A DNA stretch of 64,000 nucleotides from Haloarcula regularis (GTDB taxonomy: Archaea > Halobacteriota > Halobacteria > Halobacteriales > Haloarculaceae): the NCBI RefSeq assembly GCF_029338315.1, contig NZ_CP119794.1, forward strand, positions 496,001 through 560,000. The letters run 5' to 3'. This document shows positions 41,529 through 51,654 of this stretch, one piece after another. The notes beneath the pieces were generated by a model. That model made no database searches, was not told the origin of the DNA, and saw only the letters and a list, made by a program, of their open reading frames with translations. Position numbers and translations under genes: made by a program. The first letter of the stretch is position 1. The number at the start of each line of letters is the position of its first letter.

Positions 41529-42621
41529 ATGCCACCCAAAGTGCTGATGCTTGGCTGGGGGTTCCCACCGAACATCACCGGCGGCCTCGATACGGCCATC
41601 GGGGAACTGTTCGAAGTGATGCAACCCCGCGACGACGTCCAGTTCGAGCTGGTGTTGCCCGAGGAGTACGCACCGGAGGGGCGCGAGAACATCCACGGCG
41701 TCCCGACAGGGAAAGGTGACATCATCACCCGCATCGGCCGGCTGGCGGGCGCCTTCGCCGACCACGCCGAAGACGCGGACATCATTCACACGAACGACTG
41801 GTTCGGCTACAATCCCGGTTCGCGGGCGAAGTCAGCCCACGACGTCGAGTGGATCACGACCTTCCACTCCCTGTCGTCGGACCGGAACGTCAACCCGCCC
41901 GAGCGGGAGGTCGAGACCGAACAGCGCGTCGCCGACCGATCCGACCACCTCATCGCCGTCAGCGAGTTCACCGCCGGGAAGATAAAATCCGAGTACGGCG
42001 CCGACGCGACGGTCATCTACAACGGCTTCTCCTCCGTCGAGGCCACTGGCCGGGACATCAAGGCCGAACTGGCCATCGACGGGAAGATGCTGTTTCGTCG
42101 GCCGCCACACCGACCAGAAGGGCATCGCCTATCTCCTCTATGCCCTCCCGAAGCTCAAACGCGACGACGTCACCCTCGTGCTGGGTGGGTCGGGCCACCT
42201 CACCGACCAGCTCAAGCGGTTCGCCGAGCTGCTCGGCGTCGAGGACCAGGTCCGGTTCCCGGGGTACATCCCCCAGGAGGAGCTGGGCGACTACTACGCC
42301 AACGCGGACCTGTTCGTCTCGCCGTCGCTCGCGGAACCGTTCGGCATCACCTACGTCGAGGCGCTCTCGGTCGGGACGCGCGTGCTCGCCTGCGAGAACG
42401 GCGCCGGCGAGATCCTCCCGGACGACTGCGTCATCGAGGTGGAACCGAACTCCGACTCGATCGCCAGGGGCATCGAGTACGCCCTGGACATCGACTCGCC
42501 CATCGAGTACGAGGAGCGGACCTGGGAGCAGGTCGGCGAGGAACACGTCGAGTTCTACTACGACGTGCTCGAAGCTAGCGGAGGAAGCGGACGTCCGTCA
42601 CCGGTTCCGGGTGCTGGATGA
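41529..42621 (+). CDS. GT4 family glycosyltransferase, glycogen-synthase-like (frameshifted)
   Basis: About 363 residues after removing one extra T in TTT at 42093-42095 (expected MLFFVGRHTDQKGIAYLL). GT-B fold: N-terminal domain begins VLMLGWGFPPNITGGLDTAI, with DIIHTNDWFGYNPG and HLIAVSEFTAGKI; the C-terminal nucleotide domain has LVLGGSGHLTDQLKRFAELL, NADLFVSPSLAEPFGITYVE (ExxxxxGxxxxE-type) and VLACENGAGEIL. This pattern fits retaining transferases using NDP-glucose, such as archaeal glycogen synthases, and its location beside malQ and GH15 supports alpha-glucan synthesis. Its 3' end overlaps the convergent small gene by 47 bases. Confidence 0.85.
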
Positions 42622-42940
42622 TGTAGCCGTCGGCGGTCGGTTCGAGCCCCGTGACGGAGGTCGCGTCGGGGTGGGAGTCGTACGGACTGTCGCCGCTCCC
42701 GCTCCGTGACTGGTAGGGACTGTCGTAAGGTGTCTGGCGGCCCTCGGCCGCCGGCCGGTCGAAGTCCTCCGGCGGCAGGTATATCTTCTCGCCCGAGTCC
42801 GAGACGACGACGACGGCGGTGTCGCGGTCCCCCGACACGACGATCCGTGTCTCGCCGTCCACGATGTCCATGTCGAAGGAGACGGTCTCCGCCGCCTCGG
42901 TCGATTCCGCGGTGTCCCTCGGCTCTGTAGGGTCGGCCAT
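42575..42940 (-). CDS. Haloarchaeal hypothetical protein with beta domain
   Basis: A 121-residue soluble acidic protein. The first 25 residues are Glu/Thr rich and likely disordered; residues 20-60 (VSFDMDIVDGETRIVVSG, TAVVVVSDSGEKIYLPPEDF) look like a small beta sandwich, followed by a Tyr/Pro/Ser-rich linker (two PYDS motifs) and a last strand YIIQHPEPVTDVRFLR. No catalytic motif. It overlaps the end of the convergent GT4 gene by 47 bases. I know of similar haloarchaeal proteins without function. Confidence 0.65.
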   Translation of the reverse strand: MADPTEPRDTAESTEAAETVSFDMDIVDGETRIVVSGDRDTAVVVVSDSGEKIYLPPEDFDRPAAEGRQTPYDSPYQSRSGSGDSPYDSHPDATSVTGLEPTADGYIIQHPEPVTDVRFLR

Positions 42941-43149
42941 ACCCCGACTCGGTGTGTGAGCCCCTTAGGTATTCTCCCGTCGCGGCCCGAAAGCCCGTGG
43001 TTCCTGAACTGGCGTCGGTGTGAACAGCCCTGCGGGCCGGTTTCTCGACGAACGGGACCGTTGGCGCTACGGAGAGCTCGCCCCAATAGTAGACACCACA
43101 CCCGGAAAGCACCCAATTTACTAAACACGACGCGCTGTAGGGGTGGGGT

Positions 43150-46100
43150 ATGCGGCTGCGCACGGCGCTCAACGACTACAAGCGCGACCGGTCCGACCCC
43201 GACAGGTACGCCGGGGAACGGCGGACCACCGAGGGGGCCTTCTCCGGGCACGGCGACCGGCTGGTACACGTCGACTCCGACGGCTATCTCCGCGACTTCT
43301 CGGCTCCGCTCTCCGAACTGTACGGCATCGACCGATCGCGGCTCGGCATCAGGACCGAGACCGACACCTACTGGTTTGGCGACCTGGACACGATTCGCCA
43401 GCACTACTACCGCGAGACGAACCTCGTCGAGACGGAGTACGACGTCGGCGAGTTCACCGTCCACCAGTACGACCTGACGCTGGGGCGGGCCCACGTCACC
43501 CACGTCGAACTCCGGGGGGCCGTCCCGTCACAGGCCCACCTCGTCGCGTTCATGACGCTCGCGCCGGAGGGGCGAGAGACGCGCGTCGGCCGCCTCATCC
43601 ACCAGGACGGCGGGCCCGACGGGAGCAAGGCCGTCGAGGTGTTCCACCACCACGAGCACGACTACGTGACGGCCTCGACCGGCCTGGACGAAGTCCACGG
43701 CCAGGTCCCCGAGCGGTTCGACGAACTCCTGGGCGAGGAACCGGTCTCGTTCCCCCGCGACGTCGCCGCCCGGCGCTACGAGGACACCCACCTGAGCGGC
43801 GACATTCTGGTGACCGCGCCGCTGGAACAGACCGGTCGCGCGGCGCGGACCTCCCTTGTCACCCACTGTCGGACCACGACGTCATCTCCCGCGAGGCGGC
43901 ACTCGAGGACCTCAGACACTGCGTCAGCACGCACGAGACGTCCGACGACCTCCGGGCGGCGGCCCGCGAACGGACGTCCGTGGCGGTCCCCGAGGCGTCG
44001 CCACGCCCCTCGCTCGTCCGGACCGACCTCCGCGTCCTCGACCTCCTGCTGGCCCCGACGGGCGCGCACGTCTCGGCCCCCGACTTCGACCCCTTCTTCG
44101 TCAACTCCGGGGGCTACGGCTACTGCTGGTTCGGCGAGGACGCCACCGTCGCGAAACACCTGCTCGCGGTCGACGACAGCGTCGACCTCGGCGTCGCCGA
44201 CCGCCTCGGCGAGAAGGCCGCGTTCTACTGTGCCGGCCAGCTCGACGACGGGACATGGCCCCACCGCGTCTGGGCGTCGGACGGTGACCTGGCGCCGGGA
44301 TGGGCCAACGCACACGTCGAGAACGACGATACGTCCGGCGAGTACCAGGCCCACCAGACGGCGCAGGTGACTGCGTTCCTCGCTCGCTTCCTCCGGACCC
44401 GGGGCGACGACGTCGGCGACGACCTGGGCGGGGAGATCCGGGAGACGCTCGCCGACGCCGTCGACGCCCTGGACGACTCGCTGGACCAGAACGACCTGCC
44501 CGATCTGTGTCAGAACGTCTGGGAGGACGCGATGGGACAGTTCGCCCACACGGCGGCCTGCTACCTCGAGGCCTACGCGGCGGTCGCCAGAGCGCCGGTC
44601 GGACCGGCGGTGGAGGCCGCCGCGACGGCCAGTGCTCACCGGGTATACGAGGGACTGGACGAGCTGTGGGACGAGGACGCCGGGACGTTCGCCCGCCGTC
44701 TGGACGGCAACGGCATCCCGGACCGGCGCCTCGACGCCTCGACGTTCGCGCTCGTCGACGCGTTCAGGACCTACGCCTCGCTGGAGGGCGAGACGCTCTC
44801 GGAGACCGACCTCGACCGCCTGACGGGCCACGTCGGCGCCCTGCTCAACGGCCTCTACCGGAACCCGCGTGGCAACCCCGTCGGCGGCCTCGTCCGGTTC
44901 GAGGGGGACCGCTGGCGGACCATGGACCAGGCGAGCGAGAAGATCTGGCCACTCGCGACCGCGATGGGGGCCGCAGCCGCCGCCACGCTCGGTGAACTGC
45001 TGGAGGGATACGGCCGGAACGGCGAGGCGTTCCTCAAGCGGGGGAGCGACCTGTACAACCTCCTGCGGGAGGACGGCCCGCTGACCAGCGACGTGGGGTA
45101 CCTGCCGGCGCAGGTCTTCGACGACGGAACGCTCGACGGGGCGACCCCGCTGGGCACCGCCCACGCCCTCAGACTGCGGGCCACGACAGTGCTGGGCGAA
45201 CAGAACGCCCTGCCCACCGCGCCCGCCCCGACCGGGCCGGAGGAGCGACTGCGGTGGACGACCGGGGAGAAGTACGGCGTCAGCACCGTCGCAGACCACG
45301 GCAGTCCGGACCCCTCCAGGGTGTGGTTCACCCTCACCGAGGGCGCGCTGACGGAGGCGCGCTTCCCGCGCGTCGACCTGATGAACCTCCGGACGCTGGA
45401 TTTCCTCGTGCGCTGCCGGGACGAGCAGTACGTCGTCCGGACCCACAAGGAAAACCGGCGGCGCAGCGGTACAGACACCGTCGACAGACGCGTCGAACCG
45501 GCGGCCGACGACGCCCTCCTGTTCCGGCACGTCATCACCGAACAGAGCGACGGCCACGGCCACGAGTGGTCGCTGACCGTCGAGTACGCCGCCGACCCCG
45601 ACCACGATGCCGTCGTCGCCGACGTCACGTTCGAGGCCCGCGACGGGAAGCGCTACGACGTCTTCGCTGTCGCCGACACCGCCTTGAGCACGACGGGCGA
45701 GACGGAACGAGGCCTCCGCCTCTCGGGATCGACGGGTCACCACCTGGTCGCCCGCGACGCGGAGGCCTACACGCAGTCGGCCACGCCGCCGCTGCTGGTC
45801 GACGAGAACGGCGAGGGGTACTCGGTGGCGCTCGCGCTGGCCGCCGAGCGCCGCTTCGACTGGGCGACGGTCGGCGTCGCCGGCGACCAGCACCTCCAGA
45901 CGCTCTTCTCCGAGGAGGACCTACCGGCCGAACGCGACAGCGTCGAGAGCGACCACGTCGTCCTCGTGGGTCGCATCGGGAGCGGGGAGGCGACGGACAC
46001 CCGCATCGCGCTGGGGTTCGCCGGCAAGGCCGACACCGCGGCGGCGCTCGGCGAGGCCGAGGGCGCGCTGGCGGCCGGGTACGAGTCCATCCGGGACGGC

Positions 46101-47697
46101 TACCGGGACAGCTGGCAGTCGTTCCTCGCGGACAAGCCGCTGCCGGAGGCCGTCGCCCACGACCCGGACCTGGCCGCCCAGTACCGGAGCGCGCTGATGA
46201 CGCTGCTCGCCGTCGAGGACAAGACCTTCGAGGGTGCCTCTGTCGCGTCGCCGTCGGTCCCCTGGGGCGAGGTGGTCACCGCCTCGAAGGCCCAGGGCGT
46301 CGGGTACAACTTCGTCTGGTCGCGTGACCTCTACCAGGTCTTTACCGTCTTCGACGCCGTCGACGGCATAGACCGGGCCATCGACCACCTGGAGTTCGTC
46401 TACGACCACCAGCAGCAACCGGACGGGTTCGTGCCACAGAACACCTACGTCAACGGCGAGACGCGCTGGGTGGGCGAGCAGATGGACAACATCTCGTTCC
46501 CGCAGGTGATGGCCTACCACCTCTGGGAGCGGGGACTCTCGTTCGACGACGTGGGCTACGACTTCGAGAACCTGCGCCGGTCGGCCGACTACGTCGTCCA
46601 GAACGGGCCGGCGACCTCACAGGAACGCTGGGAGGAGGAGGCGGGGTACTCCCCCTCGACTATCGCCGCCGAGATAGCCGGCCTCGTCTGTGCCGGGAAG
46701 GTGGCGATGGACACCGGCCACGACGCCGACGCCCTCTCGTGGTTCGCACTGGCCGACCAGTGGACCAACGTCGTCGAGTCCTGGACCGCGACCGAGACGG
46801 GCACCGAGAAACACGGGCACACGCCGTACTACGTCAGGGTGACCCGCGACGGCGAGCCGGAGTCGGGGGTCAAGCGGACGCTGGCGAACGGCGGCCCCAC
46901 GCTCGACGAGCGGGACATCATCGACGGTGGGTTCCTCGAACTGGTCCGTCTGGGTATCAAACCCTGGGACGACCCGGTCGTCCGCAACTCGGTGGCCGAG
47001 GTCGACAAGACCATCCGCGTCGACCTGGACGGCAAGCCGGCGTTCTATCGCTACAACGGCGACGGCTACGGCGAGCGCGAGCGGGGCGACCAGGGCGGCC
47101 CGTGGTCCGTCGAGCACAACGGCAAGGGGCGGCTCTGGCCGCTCCTGACCGGCGAGCGCGGGGAGTACGAGCTCCTCACGGAGGGGGAAGCAGCGAGCGA
47201 CGACCCGGGATCTCCTCTCCGCGATGGCCGGCTTCGCCAACTCCGGGCGGATGCTCGCCGAACAGGTCTGGGACCGCCAGTACACCACCGACTACGACTG
47301 GGAGCTCGGCGAGGGGACCGGCGCGGCGACGCCGCTGGCCTGGGCGATGGCCCAGTTCGTCCGCCTGGCCCACGGGATCGACGCCGGCAAGCCCGTCGAG
47401 ACGCCGGAGTTCGTCCGCGAGCGGTACCTCGAACGGGAGGTCCACGAGCACGACCGGGGGCCGGCGCTCAGCGTCGACACCCGCTTCCAGGGCGACCGAA
47501 TCGTCTTCAGCGGCAAGACCACGGGCGCGCTCGTGGCGATAAAGACGCCGGTGGACTCGACGCTCGTCGAACCCGAGGACGGCGTGTTCGAGGTGGGCCT
47601 CGAGATGGAGTACGGCGAGAACACCTGCATCGTCGCCGCCGCGTCGGGGACAGACCTGGAGCGAGCGGGGACGACCGTCTCGCGCTTTACGCTTTGA
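43150..47697 (+). CDS. Glucoamylase / glucodextranase-like GH15 protein (two frameshifts)
   Basis: About 1515 residues after correcting a missing base at about 43862-43867 and an extra G at 47206-47209. Residues 1-235 are a beta-rich N-domain; 255-650 a first (alpha/alpha)6-like domain (FFVNSGGYGYCWFGEDA, DDGTWPHRVWASDG); 700-960 a second beta-super-sandwich (WTTGEKYGVSTVAD); 990-1400 the GH15 catalytic domain with YNFVWSRDLYQVFTVFDAVD, WVGEQMDNISFPQVMAYHLW, and QYTTDYDWELGEGTGAATPL. No signal peptide is apparent, so it is probably cytoplasmic, releasing glucose from stored alpha-glucan. The long double-module form is common in haloarchaea. Confidence 0.88.
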
Positions 47698-47705
47698 GAG
47701 GGCCC

Positions 47706-48530
47706 TCAGAACACCATGGCCGCCTCGGGCAGCCCCTCGCCGTACTCGATGGCGACGTACAGCAGGGTAAAGAGCGTCGCGTTGTAGACGCCGTGGATGA
47801 GCGACGGGACGACGATGTTGTCCGTGAACTCGTAGGCCAGGCCGAAGACGAGCGAGGGACCGACCAGCACGGCGAGGACGACGAGGTTCCCGGTGGTGGA
47901 CCCGCCGCTGAGCGCGAACCAGTGGAGGCCGGCGAAGATGACGCTGGCGAGGACGACCGCCACCTGCCACCCGAACACCTCCTTGAGTCGTCCCTGGACC
48001 ACGCCTCGGAAGAGCAGTTCCTCGCCGGGCCCGATGAGGAGGATCGAGGCAGGGATGAGCAACAGCAGTACCTCGGGGTTCTGCATCCCGACCTCCGCGG
48101 CGGCGTTCTGGCCGGTCTGGACGTTCAGCGCCGAGGCGACGAGGCCACCGAGCATAGCGGCACCGATGGCGGCGACGTACCCGACGCCGACGACGAGGAC
48201 CTGGCCGACCGTCGGCACCGCTGCCGGCAGCGAGAGCGAGGAGGTGCCGCCGGACAGACCCAGCACGGACCACACCCTCGGCGCGAGTCGCGGGCGATAC
48301 TTGCGATACGTCAGCGCGACGCCGGCTGCGCCGACACCCTGGACGAATATCAGGCTGAGGACAATGAACCGGACCGGCGTCATCTCGATGCCGACGCCGG
48401 CCGAGAGGACGAACCCGGCGAGGAGGGCCAGAACGAACCCCAGGAAGAGGCCGCCGCCGCCGAGGCCGACGGCCGCGACGAGTGCGACGGCCGACCGGAC
48501 GACGGGGCGCTCTCGGGCGACAGTTTCCAT
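47706..48530 (-). CDS. CPBP family intramembrane metalloprotease
   Basis: A 274-residue multi-spanning protein, second of its kind in this window. Motifs: IGPGEELLFRGVVQGRLKEV (EExxxR), VIFAGLHWFALSG (FxxxH) and SLIHGVYNATLFTL (HxxxN). Helices cover most of the chain, with a distinct N-terminal pair (VALVAAVGLGGGGLFLGFVL). Convergent with the GH15 gene (eight bases between stops). Target unknown; relation to the oxidase-side paralogue at 37.9 kb is only at family level. Confidence 0.88.
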   Translation of the reverse strand: METVARERPVVRSAVALVAAVGLGGGGLFLGFVLALLAGFVLSAGVGIEMTPVRFIVLSLIFVQGVGAAGVALTYRKYRPRLAPRVWSVLGLSGGTSSLSLPAAVPTVGQVLVVGVGYVAAIGAAMLGGLVASALNVQTGQNAAAEVGMQNPEVLLLLIPASILLIGPGEELLFRGVVQGRLKEVFGWQVAVVLASVIFAGLHWFALSGGSTTGNLVVLAVLVGPSLVFGLAYEFTDNIVVPSLIHGVYNATLFTLLYVAIEYGEGLPEAAMVF

Positions 48531-48602
48531 ACCCTCCTCTACTGTCGGTACGACGAAAAATGTTCGTTCTTGAGGTGAGGGTTCCGGGCCCAGTGGAGAC
48601 GG

Positions 48603-49151
48603 CTACCGACTGCGCTCGCCCGCCTCGACGGTGGTCTCGAGCCAGTTCTCCTCCGGTGGCACCGGGCAGTCGAACGTCTCGCTGTAGGCACAGAACGGGG
48701 CGTACGCGAGGTTGAAGTCGACGGGGAAGGTGTCGCCGTCCTCCAGTTCGCGGTCGGCCTCCAGTTCGAGGTACCGGCCCTCGTGGTAGGTCTCCTGTCC
48801 GGTCGTCTTGTCGCGGAACGGGACGAACAGCGACGTCGGGTCGTCGCCCGCCTGGCGGTACCCGTGCAGTTCGTACTGTTCGCCGTCTAGGTCGAACGAC
48901 AGCGTCGCGACGCGGAGGTAGCGCACGGTGCGGCCGGCGGTGGTGTCCATCTCGACGGGCTCGGGGTCGTCGTGGACCGTCACCGTCGCCTCGACCCGGT
49001 AGGACGGGTCGGGGTCGTAGTAGGCCAGCCCCTCGAAGGCGTCGCGTTCGTCCGGCGGGATGGGCGACTGGTCGTGGTCGGCGAGGAACCGGTCTTTCTC
49101 GGCGCGGTTGGCGCGCAGGCGCTCGGCCCAGTCCTCGGTGGCGTCGGTCAT
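48603..49151 (-). CDS. DUF1684 family protein
   Basis: A 182-residue soluble protein. It starts with a helix (WAERLRANRAEKDRFLADHD), then PIPPDERDAFEGLAYYDPDP, and the beta-rich core RYLRVATLSFDLDGEQYELH, FRDKTTGQETYHEGRYLELE, VDFNLAYAPFCAYSETFDCP, PPEENWL. The motif FNxAYxPFCAY(S/N)xxxxCPxPPxEN is the DUF1684 signature; the conserved Asp/Asn and Cys suggest an enzyme but no reaction is known. Start at 49151 chosen over an upstream extension that runs under the divergent hisD promoter. Confidence 0.88.
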   Translation of the reverse strand: MTDATEDWAERLRANRAEKDRFLADHDQSPIPPDERDAFEGLAYYDPDPSYRVEATVTVHDDPEPVEMDTTAGRTVRYLRVATLSFDLDGEQYELHGYRQAGDDPTSLFVPFRDKTTGQETYHEGRYLELEADRELEDGDTFPVDFNLAYAPFCAYSETFDCPVPPEENWLETTVEAGERSR

Positions 49152-49250
49152 ACGCAACTGTTCGCGGCCAGCAGTTTGGGTCTGTTGGAGCGCGCTCGGC
49201 GGCCCCGTCGAAAGGGAAACCCGTTTTTCCACGCGTCACGAACGTCGCCT

Positions 49251-50522
49251 ATGAACGTACGTACGGTTGCCGATCTCTCGCCGGACGAGCGGGCAGCGCT
49301 GTTCGACCGGGACGCCGGGGTCGAGGCGGTGCGCGACGACGTCCGCGACATCGTCGATCAGGTCCGCGAGGAGGGCGACGTGGCGCTGCGGCGCTTCGCC
49401 AGCGAGTTCGACGGCGTCGAAGTGGGGAACGTCGACATCACCGACGCGGCCGAACGCGCGGTGAAGGAAGTCGACGACGAGGTGCTGTCGGCCATCGAGA
49501 CGGCCGCCGAGAACATCCGCGAGTTCCACGAGCGCCAGGTCCCCGAGGACTGGCGTGAGGACTTCGACGGCCGGGAGCTCGGGCGCCGCTTTCGCCCCCT
49601 GGAGAGCGCCGGCGTCTACGCGCCCGGTGGCACGGCCGCCTATCCCTCTAGCGCGCTGATGGGCGTCATCCCGGCGACGGTCGCCGGCGTCGACCACGTC
49701 GCCGTCGCGACGCCGCCGGCAGACCCGGTCAACCCCGTCACGCTCGCTGCCATCCACGTCGCCGGCGCTGACGCCGTCTACCAGGTGGGCGGGGCACAGG
49801 CCATCGCCGCGCTGGCCTACGGCACGGAGACGGTCAGCGGGACGGACATCGTCGTCGGGCCGGGCAACCGCTGGGTCACGGCCGCCAAGGCCGCGGTCCG
49901 GGGCGACGTCGCAATCGACTTCCTCGCCGGCCCCTCCGAGATCATGGTCGTCGCCGACGAGACGGCCGACCCCGCGTTCGTCGCTGCGGACATGATCGCC
50001 CAGGCCGAACACGACGAGAACGCCTCCGTGGTGACCGTGACGGACGACGAGGCGCTCGCCGAGGCGGTCGTAGGCGAGATCGCGGCCCAGGTCGACGACC
50101 GGGAGCGCCAGGCGGTCATCGAGGCGGCCCTCGAGAACGACGCCTCGGGCGTGTTCCTCGCCCGTTCGATGAGCGAGGCGGTCCTCTTCGCCGAGGAGTA
50201 CGCCGCCGAGCACCTCTCGATACAGGCCGCGAACGACGAGGACCTCCTGGAGCGCATCCCCTCGGCGGGGTCGGTGTTCCTCGGTCCGTACAGCCCGGTC
50301 GCGGCTGGCGATTACGCAACCGGGACGAACCACGTCCTGCCGACCGGCGGGGCCGCGCGGGTCACCGGCGGCCTCTCTGTCGATACGTTCGTCCGCTCGA
50401 CGACCGTCCAGCGCCTCTCAGTGGACGCGTTCGAGGACCTCTCGGCGACTATCACGACGCTCGCCGAGGCCGAAGGGCTGGAGGCCCACGCCGAGAGCGT
50501 CCGCAGGCGCTCGGAGGAGTAG
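49251..50522 (+). CDS. hisD: Histidinol dehydrogenase
   Basis: A 423-residue enzyme for the last two steps of histidine synthesis, oxidising L-histidinol to L-histidine with two NAD+. Motifs: RFRPLESAGVYAPGGTAAYP, GGAQAIAALAYGTETVSGTD, IVVGPGNRWVTAAKAAVRGD, LAGPSEIMVVADE, AEHDENASVV (zinc His), NHVLPTGGAARVTGGLSVDT. All zinc ligands (Gln, His, Asp, His region) seem present. Start MNVRTVADLSPDERAALF at 49251. It is followed after 42 bases by an IscA-like gene. The other his genes are not in the window. Confidence 0.96.
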   Translation: MNVRTVADLSPDERAALFDRDAGVEAVRDDVRDIVDQVREEGDVALRRFASEFDGVEVGNVDITDAAERAVKEVDDEVLSAIETAAENIREFHERQVPEDWREDFDGRELGRRFRPLESAGVYAPGGTAAYPSSALMGVIPATVAGVDHVAVATPPADPVNPVTLAAIHVAGADAVYQVGGAQAIAALAYGTETVSGTDIVVGPGNRWVTAAKAAVRGDVAIDFLAGPSEIMVVADETADPAFVAADMIAQAEHDENASVVTVTDDEALAEAVVGEIAAQVDDRERQAVIEAALENDASGVFLARSMSEAVLFAEEYAAEHLSIQAANDEDLLERIPSAGSVFLGPYSPVAAGDYATGTNHVLPTGGAARVTGGLSVDTFVRSTTVQRLSVDAFEDLSATITTLAEAEGLEAHAESVRRRSEE

Positions 50523-50564
50523 GTCGGCGTCAGTGTTAACCCGTTCCGGAACGCACGTTCTCCC

Positions 50565-50939
50565 ATGAGTAGCACCGCCGACGACGGCAAACCGGAACCG
50601 GGCGGGACGAACGTGGCCGTCAGCGAACAGGCGGCAGCCGAGGCGCGCGAGCTCATGGAGAGCGAAGGGATGGACCTCGACGTCGCGGGGCTGCGCCTGT
50701 ACGTCCAGCAGGGCGGGTGTGCCGGCCTCTCGTACGGGATGCGCTTCGAGCACGAACCCGAGACCGAGGACAATGTCTTCGAGCGCAACGGCCTGCGCGT
50801 GTTCGTCGACGGCGCGAGCATCGACTACATCGAAGGGTCGGTGTTAGACTACGAGGGCGGCCTCCAGGGAGCGGGCTTCCACGTCGAGAACCCGAACGTG
50901 GTCAGCGAGTGTGGCTGTGGCGAATCGTTCCGGACCTGA
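50565..50939 (+). CDS. Iron-sulphur cluster assembly scaffold/carrier, IscA/ErpA family
   Basis: A 124-residue A-type carrier that accepts and passes on Fe-S clusters. The three conserved Cys are present: one in QQGGCAGLSYGMRF and two in the C-terminal SECGCGESF. The N-terminal 15 residues are extra and acidic. Fold elements VAVSEQAAAEARELMESEGM and FVDGASIDYIEGSVLDY match the family. Located after hisD; its last 23 bases overlap the start of the downstream lipoprotein gene in another frame. Exact client proteins unknown. Confidence 0.92.
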   Translation: MSSTADDGKPEPGGTNVAVSEQAAAEARELMESEGMDLDVAGLRLYVQQGGCAGLSYGMRFEHEPETEDNVFERNGLRVFVDGASIDYIEGSVLDYEGGLQGAGFHVENPNVVSECGCGESFRT

Positions 50940-51418
50940 CCGGCCGACACGTTCCCGCCGTGCGGTCCTGACCGGGCTGGGGCTCGCTCGCCGGACTGCC
51001 TGGCTGTACCACCCTGAGCGACCGCCGTACGGACACGGTCACCCCGGCACCGGTCCCGTCGCCGGACGCGACGACGCCCGGTCTCGACGACGGCGAGATG
51101 GCTCCGCCCGACGAAGGGGCGTCACTGCGACTCCGAAACGAGCGGGACTCCCGCCGAAGTCTCGTTGTCCGGGTCACACTGGATAGGACGGTCCTGTTCG
51201 AAGCAAGCGAGACTGTACTCGGCGGTCAGAGGGTCACCTACGGGGGTGTCCTCCCCCGGACCTACGGCCTCACGAGCGACAGTCCCGTGACGGTCGCGCT
51301 ATCGACGCCCGACGGCCGACTCCGCTCCGATCGGGACGTCGCCGTGACCGGTTCCACCCGCGTGCTCGTCGCCAGTCTCGTCCACGACGGCGTCGAGTGG
51401 ACACGACTCGACCGCTGA
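50917..51418 (+). CDS. Tat-exported lipoprotein, unknown function (frameshifted)
   Basis: About 166 residues, recovered by removing one G from GGGG at 50979-50982. From GTG at 50917 the frame reads a twin-arginine signal SRRAVLTGLG; after the shift it continues SLAGLPGCTTLSD, giving the lipobox LPGC with the lipidated Cys. A Thr/Pro/Asp-rich tether follows, then a beta domain of about 100 residues (SLRLRNERDSRRSLVVRVTL, VTYGGVLPRTYGLTSDSPVT, VLVASLVHDGVEWTRLDR). The Tat lipoprotein layout is very common in haloarchaea. It overlaps the end of the IscA-like gene by 23 bases and is convergent with dodecin. Confidence 0.7.
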
Positions 51419-51619
51419 TTACTCCTCGAGCTCGAAGGCGACGACGACTTCGGCCTGGTACTCACGGCCCTCGACACTGGCTATCTCGACGCCCAGTTCC
51501 TCCACCTCGACCCACTTCAGGTTGTCGAGCGTCTGTTCGGCACGCTCGATGGCGTCGTCGGCGGCGGCGTCGAAACTCTCGGGACTGGTACCGATTAGTG
51601 TAATCTTCTTGAATACCAT
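51419..51619 (-). CDS. Dodecin
   Basis: A 66-residue flavin-storage protein. The sequence [20 protein letters not shown], then [20 protein letters not shown] and [20 protein letters not shown] matches the dodecin fold (a three-stranded sheet around one helix), which assembles as a hollow dodecamer binding riboflavin-type ligands pairwise. The Trp in NLKWVEV is the flavin-stacking residue and the nearby Gln in EYQAEV contacts the ring. Structures are known from Halobacterium, so this is a confident assignment. Convergent with the lipoprotein gene; stops abut. Confidence 0.95.
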   Translation of the reverse strand: MVFKKITLIGTSPESFDAAADDAIERAEQTLDNLKWVEVEELGVEIASVEGREYQAEVVVAFELEE

Positions 51620-51654
51620 GGCGTACTGTCGAGTCGCCCGGTGACGACATAAAA

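Noticed and set aside
38716..41547. A 943-codon plus-strand open frame opposite thrC and malQ
   Set aside because: It is an antisense shadow from high third-position GC on the minus strand; its sequence has no recognisable domain.
42941..43149. Spacer before the glucoamylase gene as a possible small RNA
   Set aside because: Some short stems exist but none is convincing; a TATA-like AATTTACTAA before 43150 is enough to explain it as a promoter.
43143..48578. An 1811-codon open frame extending well past the glucoamylase
   Set aside because: Its first 240 and last 450 codons are wrong-frame translation caused by two indels; the true gene runs 43150-47697.
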